Assembly: GCA_946965045.2 (NCBI GenBank)
Contig: OX337232.1
Coordinates: forward strand, 2,108,001-2,172,000
Direction: 5' to 3'
DNA: 64,000 nucleotides
Source of the DNA: Epithemia pelagica
Lineage: Eukaryota > Bacillariophyta > Bacillariophyceae > Surirellales > Surirellaceae
Shown here one piece after another: positions 30,820 to 40,158 of the stretch. The stretch's first letter is position 1. The number at the start of each line of letters is the position of its first letter. A model generated the notes under the pieces. The model worked only from the letters and a program-made list of their open reading frames with translations, was not told the DNA's origin and searched no databases. A program made the position numbers and the translations under genes.

Positions 30820-32735
30820 CTAGGCCGATGGTTGGTCGGTAGCAAGTTGGGCTGCTTGTTCCGGGGTAATCAATGACTGCTGTTGTTGGTTCTGCCAGTC
30901 TTCTTTAATGGCCAAACTTCGTTTGTGATGTTCCACTGTTTCAAAAAAGGTGGCTTGATCCAACACGGCGCCCTCCGTCCCATAGGCGGCTGCTTGCCAG
31001 GCAATGGCCAATTTCGCAATGGCACGTCCGGAAAAGCCGTCCGTCATTTGAACAACCTTTTCAATTTCTTCTTGTCCAATATCTTGGGTCGTTACCTTGC
31101 GCGTCCAGGCATGAGGAGGCTGTAACAAGTATAGATCCAAATAAAGCGCGATTAATTTCCGCCGTTCGTCGGTTTGTGGCAAACCAAACTCAACCATTTC
31201 ATCGACTCGATCCAAAATGGCCGGATCAAACTGAGACGGTTGATTACTGGCATACACCATCATGAATTGGTCACTTTCGGTACCAGTCCGGAATAAAAAG
31301 GCATTGAGGGCATTGCGTTGATCTTCCGACATGGCAGCCGTACTACCATTGCTTCGTGATTGCAAAAAGGCGTCGGCTTCATCCACAAAGAGTAACAATC
31401 CCCGTCGACTGGTTTTGGCCCAATCAAACAGTTTGTGCAATTCCGTCACCGCATCCCGCCCCAAGGGTGCAACGTCTCCACCGGTCAAAATGGCATATTC
31501 CAACCCCGAATGTCGGGCCAAACCACGAGCAAACATGGTTTTTCCTGTTCCTGGTGGTCCATGCAATAACAAATGGCGAAAGGGTGCTCGATTTCGTTTG
31601 GTATTGGCGGTCGACACGGCAATTTGACGCAATTGGCGTTCTACCTTATCGTCCAATACAATGCCCTTCAAGGCATCGACGCTCCCCGCTCCGCCCCCCA
31701 CGCCCATCCATTGTCGCAGTGAGGTAACGGGGTCACGGATAAAATTGGACATGGTAAATCGCGAGGTTTCTCGAATCAAACTAGGTTTTCCTAGCCGTTC
31801 TTCAATGAATCGTCCAGCAATTCCAATACTGGTTCGTGCCGTATAAATCCCAACGGCAATGCCCGTTACCGTCAAGGCCGTATTGCGCAACTTTTCGGTA
31901 TCGCCCAGATACTGCGACAAGCCATCACCAACCAACTTTCCACCGTCGGCAATGGCCTTTAGGACTGTGTCGCGTCGTTCGGCCGCCTCCAATCGGACCT
32001 TTTCCAGTATCAAATCGTGATTCATGCGTTCTTGCATGGTCCGACCCTCGGCTTCTGCCTTAGCCTTGGCCAATTCTGTTTTGGTCCGTAATTCGGCTTC
32101 GTGTTCGGCCGTCCTTCGACGCATTTCTTCTTGTCGAGCAACCATTTCTTCTTGTTTCTTCAATTGTTCCCTGAAACAAAATTACAATGGAAGAAAAAGT
32201 TGAGTTATATCAAAACAATACCACAAATCGTTGGAAAAGCAAGAACGTTGTGAGAATCACCATGATCATGTTTAGAAAGTGCTTTCGTATTTTCCTATAC
32301 TCACTCTTGCATGTACTTTTGAGCATTCAACATGTCGACTTGTCGTTTCCGTTCGAGTTGATCTTGATACTCGGCCCGTCGTTGTTCGTGTTGGGTTTGG
32401 GCATCCAAAGTTTTTCGGGCCTCTTCGCCTTCTCGTTCAATGTTTTGACTGCGCATTTGTTGGGCATAGGCATCCATTTCGGCCCGTTTGGCGGCGGCCT
32501 CATGTTGTTTGGTCGCCTCTTGTGTTTGAATCAAGTCAATCGCTTGTCGTGCATTCCTCGAGGCATCCAATTCACGGGCCGCCTTGGCCGCTCGTTCCAA
32601 GCCTTCTGGATCAAAGCCAGTCACACCCGTCTTGTTGCCGCCTTTACTGTCCTTGGAAGGAGCATTTTCCGGTTGCATGGCTTGAGACAAGGTCTCGGGC
32701 GTATTGTTTTTCCGACGATTGCTTCCGCCAAACAT
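30820..32735 (-). CDS. ATAD3: ATAD3-like mitochondrial AAA+ ATPase
   Basis: Inner-membrane AAA+ protein linked to mitochondrial nucleoids, cholesterol transport and membrane contact sites in animals and plants. Exons (minus): 32735-32305 and 32170-30820, joined across a 134-nt intron (GTGAGT...TTTCAG) that splits a Glu codon; 593 aa, close to the animal protein length. A Glu/Gln/Lys-rich coiled coil (about 40-210) precedes a hydrophobic membrane helix (about 236-258). Walker A GPPGTGKT is at 348-355 and Walker B LLLFVDEADAF has Asp-Glu at 407-408. Sensor and arginine-finger segments follow (YASNQP, then FDPAILDRVDEMVEF). It is divergent from the argininosuccinate synthase gene. The intron is well supported because it joins two coiled-coil halves in frame. 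Confidence 0.93.
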
Positions 32736-33196
32736 TATTGGGATAGTGTAGCTTCAAGAAACGAAATAGAGCTTGGTCGATGCAGAGTGGCTTGACTCGA
32801 AGTGAATACAAACACAAGATGATCCTGAATGCTTGTCTATGCGTCGCACCCAAAGAAGCAGATACGGAAAGCAGTATGTGGCACTGTGGTCGTACACTAG
32901 GATCTGACGAAGAAGATTAATGAAGGATGATGATGAGAAAACAGATGAACGACGAAACCCACATGGACGAAAAAATCTTGCCACCAACACAAGATGGGGC
33001 GACGATCTGGTTATGAGTCATTTTAGTCGCATCTAAGAAAATGAGGTTATGAGTCCTTCCAGTCGCACATGTCCAGAACAAAGACACGCACACACGCACG
33101 AAGATGTGCCTCATCATTCATCCATTCGATTGTTGCAAAGAACAATACCCACACAAGGAAAGAATCGATTGTCTAGAGAGATCTTGTAAACACACC
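32736..33196. other. Bidirectional promoter region, ATAD3 / argininosuccinate synthase
   Basis: About 460 bp. An in-frame upstream ATG at 33104 exists for the plus-strand gene (see that entry). Near 33010-33060 a short sequence, ATGAGTC(A/C)TTT(T/C)AGTCGCA, occurs twice. Confidence 0.45.
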
Positions 33197-34477
33197 ATGT
33201 CGGAAGGTAGCAGCAAACCGAAATTGATCTTGGCCTATTCTGGTGGACTGGATACTTCAGTGATTTTGAAGTGGTTGAGTGAAAAGGGATTTGAAGTGAT
33301 TGCTTTTTGTGCCAATGTGGGTCAACACGCCGAAGATTTTTCGGCGGTCAAGGCCAAGGCCGTCTCTTGCGGGGCGTCCAAATGCGTCGTGTCGGATCTG
33401 CGCAAGGAATTTGTGGATGAATACGTCTTTGAAGCCCTGAAATGCAATGCCATTTACGAAGGCCGATACTTGTTGGGAACCTCCATTGCCCGGCCCTGTA
33501 TTTCCAAGGAAATGATGCGCATTGCGGAAGAAGAGGGGGCTACCTACATTGCTCATGGAGCAACGGGAAAGGGCAATGACCAAGTGCGGTTTGAAATGTG
33601 TGCCCAAGCACTGAGTCCTGTCATTCAATGCATTGCACCTTGGCGTGACGCCGAATTTATTGAATCCTTCAAGGGACGGTCCGATTTGTTGGAGTATTGT
33701 ACCAAACATAGTATTCCTGTGGATGCCAAACCCAAGGCCAATTATTCGATTGATGAAAACTTGTTCCATACCTCGTACGAATCAGGCATGTTGGAAGATG
33801 CCATGTGCAGCCCGGAAGATTCCATGTTCAAAATGACCGTGTCTCCCCAAGCCGCGCCCGATACTCCCGAAAAGGTTCGCATCGAATTTGTCAAGGGTGT
33901 ACCAACCAAGATTACCAATCTTTCTGAGGAGAATGCCACGCCCATTACGGATTCGTTGGAATTGTTCTTATATTGCAACAAGATTGCTGGTAAACATGGG
34001 GTAGGCAGGATTGACATTGTGGAAAATCGATTTGTCGGTATCAAATCTCGTGGTGTCTACGAAACACCCGGTGGAACCTTGTTGCGAGATGCCCATTTGG
34101 ATTTGGAGGGAATTTGTATGGATCGGGAAGTGAAGCGAATTACAGAGTACTTGGCCTCTGAATTTGCCCGCTTGTGCTACAATGGCTTTTGGTTTGCCCC
34201 GGAAATGGACCTCATTCGACATGCCATTGAATATTCGCAACGAGATGTCACGGGAACGGTGGACATTCAATTGTACAAGGGCAATGTTACCATTCTGGGT
34301 CGATCCTCGCCCAAGGCCTTGTACAATGCTGACCTTGCCAGTATGGACCAAGAAGGAGGGGGTGAGGCCTTTGATTACAATCCAGCCGACTCCAACGGAT
34401 TCATTCGCATCAATGCCGTCCGACTCAAAACCTATGCCGCTCTTCGAGCCAAGGATGCGGAGGCCGAAAAAGAGTAA
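33197..34477 (+). CDS. Argininosuccinate synthase
   Basis: Condenses citrulline and aspartate with ATP to argininosuccinate, for arginine synthesis and the diatom urea cycle. It is 426 aa from the Met at 33197. The N-type ATP pyrophosphatase loop AYSGGLDTSV lies near residues 12-21. Other family segments are complete: LLGTSIARPC (citrulline/aspartate site), ATYIAHGATGKGNDQVRFE and GIKSRGVYETPGGTLL. The frame also opens at ATG 33104, which would add 31 residues including four Cys and no clear targeting character. The shorter start matches the usual length of the family (about 400-420 aa) and was preferred. No intron is present. All catalytic segments look intact. Confidence 0.95.
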   Translation: MSEGSSKPKLILAYSGGLDTSVILKWLSEKGFEVIAFCANVGQHAEDFSAVKAKAVSCGASKCVVSDLRKEFVDEYVFEALKCNAIYEGRYLLGTSIARPCISKEMMRIAEEEGATYIAHGATGKGNDQVRFEMCAQALSPVIQCIAPWRDAEFIESFKGRSDLLEYCTKHSIPVDAKPKANYSIDENLFHTSYESGMLEDAMCSPEDSMFKMTVSPQAAPDTPEKVRIEFVKGVPTKITNLSEENATPITDSLELFLYCNKIAGKHGVGRIDIVENRFVGIKSRGVYETPGGTLLRDAHLDLEGICMDREVKRITEYLASEFARLCYNGFWFAPEMDLIRHAIEYSQRDVTGTVDIQLYKGNVTILGRSSPKALYNADLASMDQEGGGEAFDYNPADSNGFIRINAVRLKTYAALRAKDAEAEKE

Positions 34478-35046
34478 GCATTCTGGTGTACAAGAAGGGC
34501 TACTTTTATTCACCGTGGCGAAGAGCGCTGTTTCATGGTATTCTAGTGGAACATGTATAAAAGAAAGTTTATTTGATAGTTTTCCGTACCGCGTCGTAGG
34601 AGACCATTGGCGTATTAAGAAGTAGGGAAAGACGAATCCACTCACGTCCTGTCCTTGACACTCGTTCATGATTATTTATTTCCCACAACTCACCATCCAG
34701 GAGTCTCCACATCATAAAGCTCTCTCTCATGCTCCTATCATTTTTCGTTCAGAGATACGTGCGTCTCGTGTTTGGACAAACGAATCTGCTATCACCTCGT
34801 AAAAGGAGTTATCTACGAAGCACACCATAGGGACATATATTGGTCTAAGTCATCCCTACTATTCTCTGGTGTTACCAACACGATAAGTTTAGGACGTCGA
34901 TGTATTTCTGGCGCACACGAAAGGTCATGGTCTTCCCTCCCGATGGAAGTTTCACAAAACATGAATTACTAATCGATTTTAAGGCCCATTGATTATGGCT
35001 GGGTGGTGATGTTCTTACGGGCGACGGGGAAGTACTCGCTACGATC
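34478..35046. other. Convergent intergenic region
   Basis: About 0.57 kb between the argininosuccinate synthase stop and the first paralogue's stop; nothing recognised. Confidence 0.5.
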
Positions 35047-35698
35047 TTACACGCAGCAGCATGATTGTTCTTCATTGGGGTAGTTTTCCGGGGACATGAT
35101 GCCATTTCGGATTTCTTGAATCAAAAAGATGTGAGGATAGGCAAAGAAGACGTTATAAAGCAATCCTCCAATATTGAGAGAAATAAGAGCCAACACACTG
35201 CCGACACAGTACCACGCGGCAGCAACGCCAACCATCCAAACAGTGTATTTCATGGAGCCCGCAATTCCAAGGCCAGAACACAAAAGCTGTATACAATAAA
35301 GAGAAACATAATAAAGTGAGAATTGATTGTGTGAACAAATAAATGACCCGCAAGGATTTTCTTCCATCTGCAAATTCGGGACCTTGACAACGTACATTCA
35401 AACCAAGAAGGGCAAAGATGACACCATTCATCTCGCTGGGGTAGTTGGCCAAAGCCTCCTTCATTTGATCGTCATCGATATTCTCGACGTTGGCAGATGC
35501 TGTCGTCATGACCAAGACGGCCATGAGTTGGAATCCCACAAGACACATGTTGACAAGGTCAACAATGATGACAGCACGACGCATGTCGCAACATCCTCCA
35601 CAGCACTTGTGGCCTTGTTTGACCCCAGCGCCATTTTCTTGACCCGCAATAGGCTTGGCCAATTCGTACTCGGTTTCCTCTTTTTCCGTTGAACTCAT
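35047..35698 (-). CDS. CCCV-tail small membrane protein, paralogue A
   Basis: Exons (minus): 35698-35396 (101 codons) and 35286-35047, joined in phase 0 across a 109-nt intron (GTACGT...TACAG); 180 aa. The start is the ATG at 35698, beginning Met-Ser-Ser-Thr-Glu. A cytosolic-type N-terminus leads to a Cys-rich patch KCCGGCCDMRRAV directly before the first membrane helix (about 46-66). Three further hydrophobic segments follow, one spanning the exon junction. The C-terminus reads PENYPNEEQSCCCV. The Cys-rich tail resembles a CaaX or palmitoylation site and could anchor the protein. It is one of three adjacent paralogues with the same intron position and phase. Function is unknown and I know no described domain; the topology is four-helix-like. 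Confidence 0.8.
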
Positions 35699-36211
35699 GA
35701 TGATAAAGAAGCTAATCAATGGAAGGATTGTATGGAAGTGATTATTGTTGTTACCTCCGTGTTGTGTCCGTGTCCGGGGCCGTGAAGAAGACCATCCGGA
35801 AGAAGAACATCACACACGATCGAAAAGGCGTTATAAATCGGCTTTGGACATTGTATTAATTAGTACTCAGAGCGCAAGCCATATCTCATTCTACCATATC
35901 ACAGAGTCGCCAATCTCGTAAATATTGTAGATATGATCGGACATGTACCATGCGTTTCAGTTATAGGAGCGTTAAAATGACTTTGCTGCTCATATTGTAC
36001 GGATAGGATTAGGGTTAAGGCCTGCTTCCGAATCCTCCTGCCCCCAACTTTCGATCGTGTATTATTGTTCTTCCGAATGCATGAGGCTTCGTCTCAAAGA
36101 TTTCGCATCTTTCATCATCTACTTGTGAGAACATTGAAGATTGGGAAGAAGAAGCCAACAAACAACCCCACCGACAATCCTTCCTTTGATAAGCGTAATA
36201 TTATCACCATC
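35699..36211. other. Shared 5' region of paralogues A and B
   Basis: About 0.5 kb between divergent start codons. It contains AGGGTTAAGG at 36011-36020, a motif that recurs upstream of paralogue C. Confidence 0.45.
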
Positions 36212-36794
36212 ATGAGTTCAACGGAAACGCCGGGAACTGAGTACGAATTGGCCCCACCAATTGTTAGTCAAGAAAATCGTGCTGGAGGTGTGGCTCGGGT
36301 GAAGCAAGGCCACAAATGCTGTGGAGGATGTTGCGACATGCGCCGTGCTGTGATCATTGTTAACATTGTCAACATTTGTCTTATGGGACTAAGAAACCTT
36401 GCCATGGCCTTTGTATGGGGGATGGCGACAAACGGTAGAGACAGCAATGCAATCACTTTTTACCATTATGTTTTGGAAGTACGTATTCAGGGATCGTTTC
36501 ATTTTTGTCCAGAATCAATCTCAGTATGCTCATCATTCGTCCCTTTGTATGCAGGTTTCGTGTTCTCCTCTTGGTATTTTAGGTTCCATGAGATACAATG
36601 TTTGGATGGTTGGCTTTGCCGCTGCTGTGTATTATGCTGATTTTGTGATGGCTCTTGTTGCTCTCAATATTCCACGTTCAGTGTACATGGCCTTCTTCCT
36701 ATATCCGCACTTCTTTTTGATTCAGGAAATCCGAAGTGGTATCATGTCCCCGGAAAACTACCCCAATGAAGAGCAGTCATGCTGCTGCGTTTAA
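36212..36794 (+). CDS. CCCV-tail small membrane protein, paralogue B
   Basis: Exons are 36212-36478 (89 codons) and 36555-36794, joined in phase 0 across a 76-nt intron (GTACGT...TGCAG); 168 aa. The Met at 36212 (Met-Ser-Ser-Thr-Glu) aligns with paralogue A. The N-terminal Cys patch (KCCGGCCDMRRAVIIVN) and the C-terminal segment SPENYPNEEQSCCCV are nearly identical to A. The middle (about 63-89) is shorter and diverged, lacking the Asp-rich loop seen in A and C. An in-frame frame continues upstream to an ATG at 36065, but the extension is not shared by the paralogues. Membrane helices as in A. A and B are head-to-head, so this copy arose by an inverted duplication. Confidence 0.8.
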
Positions 36795-37478
36795 ACATTG
36801 CCACAGCTACCAAGCATTTCCGTCAACTTTTTGTGTGTATATATGACGAGCCCGAGATGTGTTTGAAGTTTCACGTCACCTGAAAGTTCTACCTAAGTAA
36901 TAGAATATGACGCCGCTGTACCTGTGCTTGGCAGATGAGAAATGTAGTTCGTTCTTTTTCGGGGAACTCGGATTTTACTTGGTAATGGTGGTTTCCGAGA
37001 TCCATGCAATATCATGAATTTGATTGAATTTGCGAGAACTTACAGCAATTGCTGGAGTCTTTAGAGTCCATCACTCCCAAATCAGGGGGAGATAATATGG
37101 TAGAGCAATTACCAGCACATGCTGTAACTGTAACTGCCATCTTTACTATATCTGGGACCCATGGTGCTTTTGTCAGTCCAGGGCTTAGGAGTGCTTTATA
37201 GCCAAGAACATGATTGTCTTCCGGTTCCCTGCAACTCTGAAAGAAGGAACCGTTTCCCTGTAAGTTTAACTCAAAGGAGGAAATCTTCGTAGGAGTATAT
37301 CTAGTCATGATGATCTTCGAACTTCGAACAAAGACAAAGACGCCTCATGATTCGGAAGCTGGGTAATGACATATAGGGTTAAGGATAACTTGAACGGTAT
37401 CTTCTCCAACCCGTGAATGTCAAGAACGGGTTCGGTTCGTCCAATTTCTTCTCAACTTTATCAGCAACAACTTTCACC
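36795..37478. other. Intergenic between paralogues B and C
   Basis: About 0.68 kb. AGGGTTAAGG at 37375-37384 matches the motif upstream of B. A minus-strand ORF of 98 codons (37012-37308) shows no recognisable similarity. Confidence 0.45.
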
Positions 37479-38104
37479 ATGAGTTCAAAGGAAGGACAGC
37501 CTCTTTTGGCACAGACCGTTCAAGCACAGGCCGTCCGGCCTGCCGTGAAGCAAGGCAGCATGTTCTGCGGAGCATGTTGTGATATGCGTCGGGCTGTGAT
37601 TATTGTAAACATTGTCAATATATGCATGGAGGTCATGATGGTCCTTTTCATGGGTATAGCACTTGCGGAGAGTGGCAATGCCGATCACAAAAGTACCGAA
37701 ATTTTGGACGATGATGAGGTCATTGACGCCCTTACAAACTATCCTAAAACAAGTGCTGGCGTAGTTTACTTTGTCGCTTTCCTGAATGTACGTTCTTTCA
37801 TCACTCGGGCTCAAATTAAGAGTCTTGATTCTCAATCATCTTTTTTGTTGTTCGATTTCAATTATAGGTGCTAGTCTCAGCTGTTGGAATTACGGGTGCT
37901 GCGCAGTATAGAGCAGGGATGGTTGGCTTGACGGCTGCTTGGCACACGGTGGGGGCCATTCTGTCTTTGCTAGTCTTCAACCCCTCCGTCGTGTACTATG
38001 CTCTGTTTGCGTACCCTCACTTCTTTTTGATTCATGAGATTAAGAATGGCATCATGACACCAGAAAACTACCCTATTGAGAAGCAATCTTGCTGCTGTGT
38101 GTAG
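37479..38104 (+). CDS. CCCV-tail small membrane protein, paralogue C
   Basis: Exons are 37479-37787 (103 codons) and 37868-38104, joined in phase 0 across an 80-nt intron (GTACGT...TATAG); 181 aa. The first ATG of this frame is 37479 (Met-Ser-Ser-Lys-Glu). It shares the Cys patch (FCGACCDMRRAVIIVN), the Asp-rich loop before the intron, the AYPHFFLIHEI segment and the C-terminus ending in KQSCCCV. It is the most divergent of the three. It follows B in the same orientation after 684 bp. All three have a donor GTACGT directly after an Asn or Glu codon at the same alignment position, so the intron predates the duplications. Function unknown. Confidence 0.8.
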
Positions 38105-38323
38105 ATCTATGACGTAGAAATAATAATAAAGACATTACAATTATCAATATAATAGCTTGCGTTATTTGACTTAGGGTGGTCAAATACTTTATATTTGCTC
38201 CAGTGCGAGTTTAATTGGTTGTTAATTGGCTCTCAATGCAGTTAAGAGCAGTGTTATCGATACATGATGCGACCAAAGGAGATGAAGAAACGGCCTCTCC
38301 TATTAATGATTCTTTTTCATGTC

Positions 38324-39715
38324 TCAAAATTGATACGGCATGCGTGTCCAGTTTTGTATTTGTACGGACCGAACTTCTTTGCAAAATCGTAGGGCCACTG
38401 TACGGCTCCCTCGTACATTGACACGCTGCAAATTGGGTGCATGAATCGAGCATTGATCCAAACGCTTGCACTGCGCCAAATTCAGTTCGGATAGATGCGG
38501 TGCCACCACCTCCAGCCGCGTTACGGGCAAGACCGAAACAGACAAACAATCAAGGGCGAGAGCCTGGTTCAAAATCAACGTGTCGAGGGACACACAGGCA
38601 TCCGTGTCCAATGTCTCCAGTCGAGGGCATTGCAAACGAAGAAAGTGCAACGAATCGCAATGGCCGACATTGAGTGACTTGAGCGTTTCTGATTCCAATT
38701 GCAAGTCTTGTAGCAAACCGCATTTGACGAGTTTCAGTTCTTCCAATTTTGGCAGAGCGTTCAAGACGGAATGAATGGAATCATTGGACAATCGAAAGCA
38801 AAAGGACAAGTTGAGGGATCGGAGTGTGGGACAGGAAAAGTATGGTAAACCCTGAAGGGCAAAGGACCCCATAAGGCTCAAATGTTGCAGTCGTTGCAAC
38901 GACAGGACCGGAGTTTTTAACCGTAAGCACTGGGTGAGGGTCAACCTTGTCAATGATTCACCAACCTGTGTGACCAATGCTCGAATTTGATCGTCGCGAA
39001 CTGAAGAACATCGCGATAATGTCAAACTTTCCAATTTGCAGATTGGACGTGTGAATACTGCCCTTGCAACTGACTGACCGACACAAGTGTTTTCGCCGAT
39101 TCCGACCAGAAGTCCCAAGGATGATGATCGAATGGTACCAGATAATATGCGTAATTCCTTCAAGTTCTCTAATCTCAATGCATTTTGACACCAGTACGAG
39201 AGATTGACCTCGCTCAGAGTGAGATGCTTGATTTTGACTGCCGCCGTAGATTGGTTCAGAATGGGAAACAAAGAGTCTCCAATCGGCCCCACTCCGCAAA
39301 GGTGCAAGGTTGTCAAATTCTGATAGCGAGTCAGCATCTTAGTCAAAATCGAACCTGTTATTCGAAAGCATACTGTTGATTGTTGACGATCCGTTTGCGA
39401 GCTTCTTGAAGGTGCTCCATTGCTGAGTTCGAATGGGTCATCCATGAACAAATGAGTCGCACCTGAAATGGCCCCATACATTCGTTTGGAACAGACGCTG
39501 AGATTGACCAAATCAGAAAGTCGAAGAAAGGTTGTCAACACATTCCAGGTGTCCAGAGGAAGTTCTTCAATGGGAAGGTACCCATTTCCTGCTGTTGGAC
39601 AGGTATCATAATCCATCCCATCCTCTTCGACAGAACACAAGGAAGACGACCAATCGATGTTGCCTCCATCCAAGACCTCATCTTCTGTATGTTCAAAATC
39701 CATGAACTCGGGCAT
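38324..39715 (-). CDS. F-box / leucine-rich-repeat protein
   Basis: Probable substrate receptor of an SCF-type ubiquitin ligase. 463 aa from the ATG at 39715. After an acidic N-terminus an F-box-like segment spans about 48-85 (Leu-Pro-Leu-Asp-Thr-Trp, then LRLSDLVNLSVCSKRM). The rest is built of irregular leucine-rich repeats with the FBXL-type spacing, for example LESLTLSRCSSVRDDQI, LRSLNLSFCFRLSNDSI and LEELKLVKCG. The final repeats end near the stop without a capping domain. The frame continues upstream of 39715 but only to non-ATG codons. Acceptor-like CCTTTAG just upstream with GTAAGT further 5' suggests an intron in the 5' UTR. The target is unknown. Confidence 0.82.
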   Translation of the reverse strand: MPEFMDFEHTEDEVLDGGNIDWSSSLCSVEEDGMDYDTCPTAGNGYLPIEELPLDTWNVLTTFLRLSDLVNLSVCSKRMYGAISGATHLFMDDPFELSNGAPSRSSQTDRQQSTVCFRITGSILTKMLTRYQNLTTLHLCGVGPIGDSLFPILNQSTAAVKIKHLTLSEVNLSYWCQNALRLENLKELRILSGTIRSSSLGLLVGIGENTCVGQSVARAVFTRPICKLESLTLSRCSSVRDDQIRALVTQVGESLTRLTLTQCLRLKTPVLSLQRLQHLSLMGSFALQGLPYFSCPTLRSLNLSFCFRLSNDSIHSVLNALPKLEELKLVKCGLLQDLQLESETLKSLNVGHCDSLHFLRLQCPRLETLDTDACVSLDTLILNQALALDCLSVSVLPVTRLEVVAPHLSELNLAQCKRLDQCSIHAPNLQRVNVRGSRTVALRFCKEVRSVQIQNWTRMPYQF

Positions 39716-40158
39716 TGCGATTCCAATTGCTAAAGGAAATGCCTCCAAACTTACTGTCGTCGACGTCCAGTGAGAAAGGATGATGGAACGTCGTCACTTG
39801 GCCATCTCGCAGAACTTTAACTTGAAAGTTCGGCTACGATATTAATGGATGGTCAAAAACGCGACCATGGTCTTGGATGGAGAAACCACGCGATCCGCGA
39901 TGCCCGCCGCGGTCTCGCGTCTCGCACGCTGGCATTCGGCGCGAGGCAGCCGCGCTCTGTTCGCTCTAATGGTCTGTCCGGCCGTCCACCTTACCCTTTG
40001 TCTCCGCCAAGAAAAAAATCAACACGCCCAAGATTCAGGTGAAGACGAACATACAATGTTATGAATAGATCCTATCACAGTCTCAAGAGGACATTGGAGC
40101 TCATATCGGGAAGAACAAGGTGCAAGTGAAACAAAAAGATCCTTGGGATGAGGACAAA
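39716..40158. other. Divergent intergenic region, F-box / FCF2
   Basis: About 0.44 kb. It contains a GC-rich stretch near 39890-39970 including GGCGCG. A possible 5' exon of FCF2 (donor near 40038, acceptor CACAG at 40080) would extend the FCF2 frame upstream, but lacks a clear ATG. Confidence 0.4.

Noticed and set aside
33104..33196. N-terminal extension of argininosuccinate synthase
   Set aside because: In frame and ATG-initiated, but the 31 extra residues have no targeting character and the family length fits the ATG at 33197.
36011..36020. Telomeric repeat remnant
   Set aside because: Only about one and a half TTAGGG-like units; treated as a possible promoter motif instead.
37012..37308. 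98-codon minus-strand ORF between paralogues B and C
   Set aside because: No motif, no paralogue in the family, and no splice partner seen.
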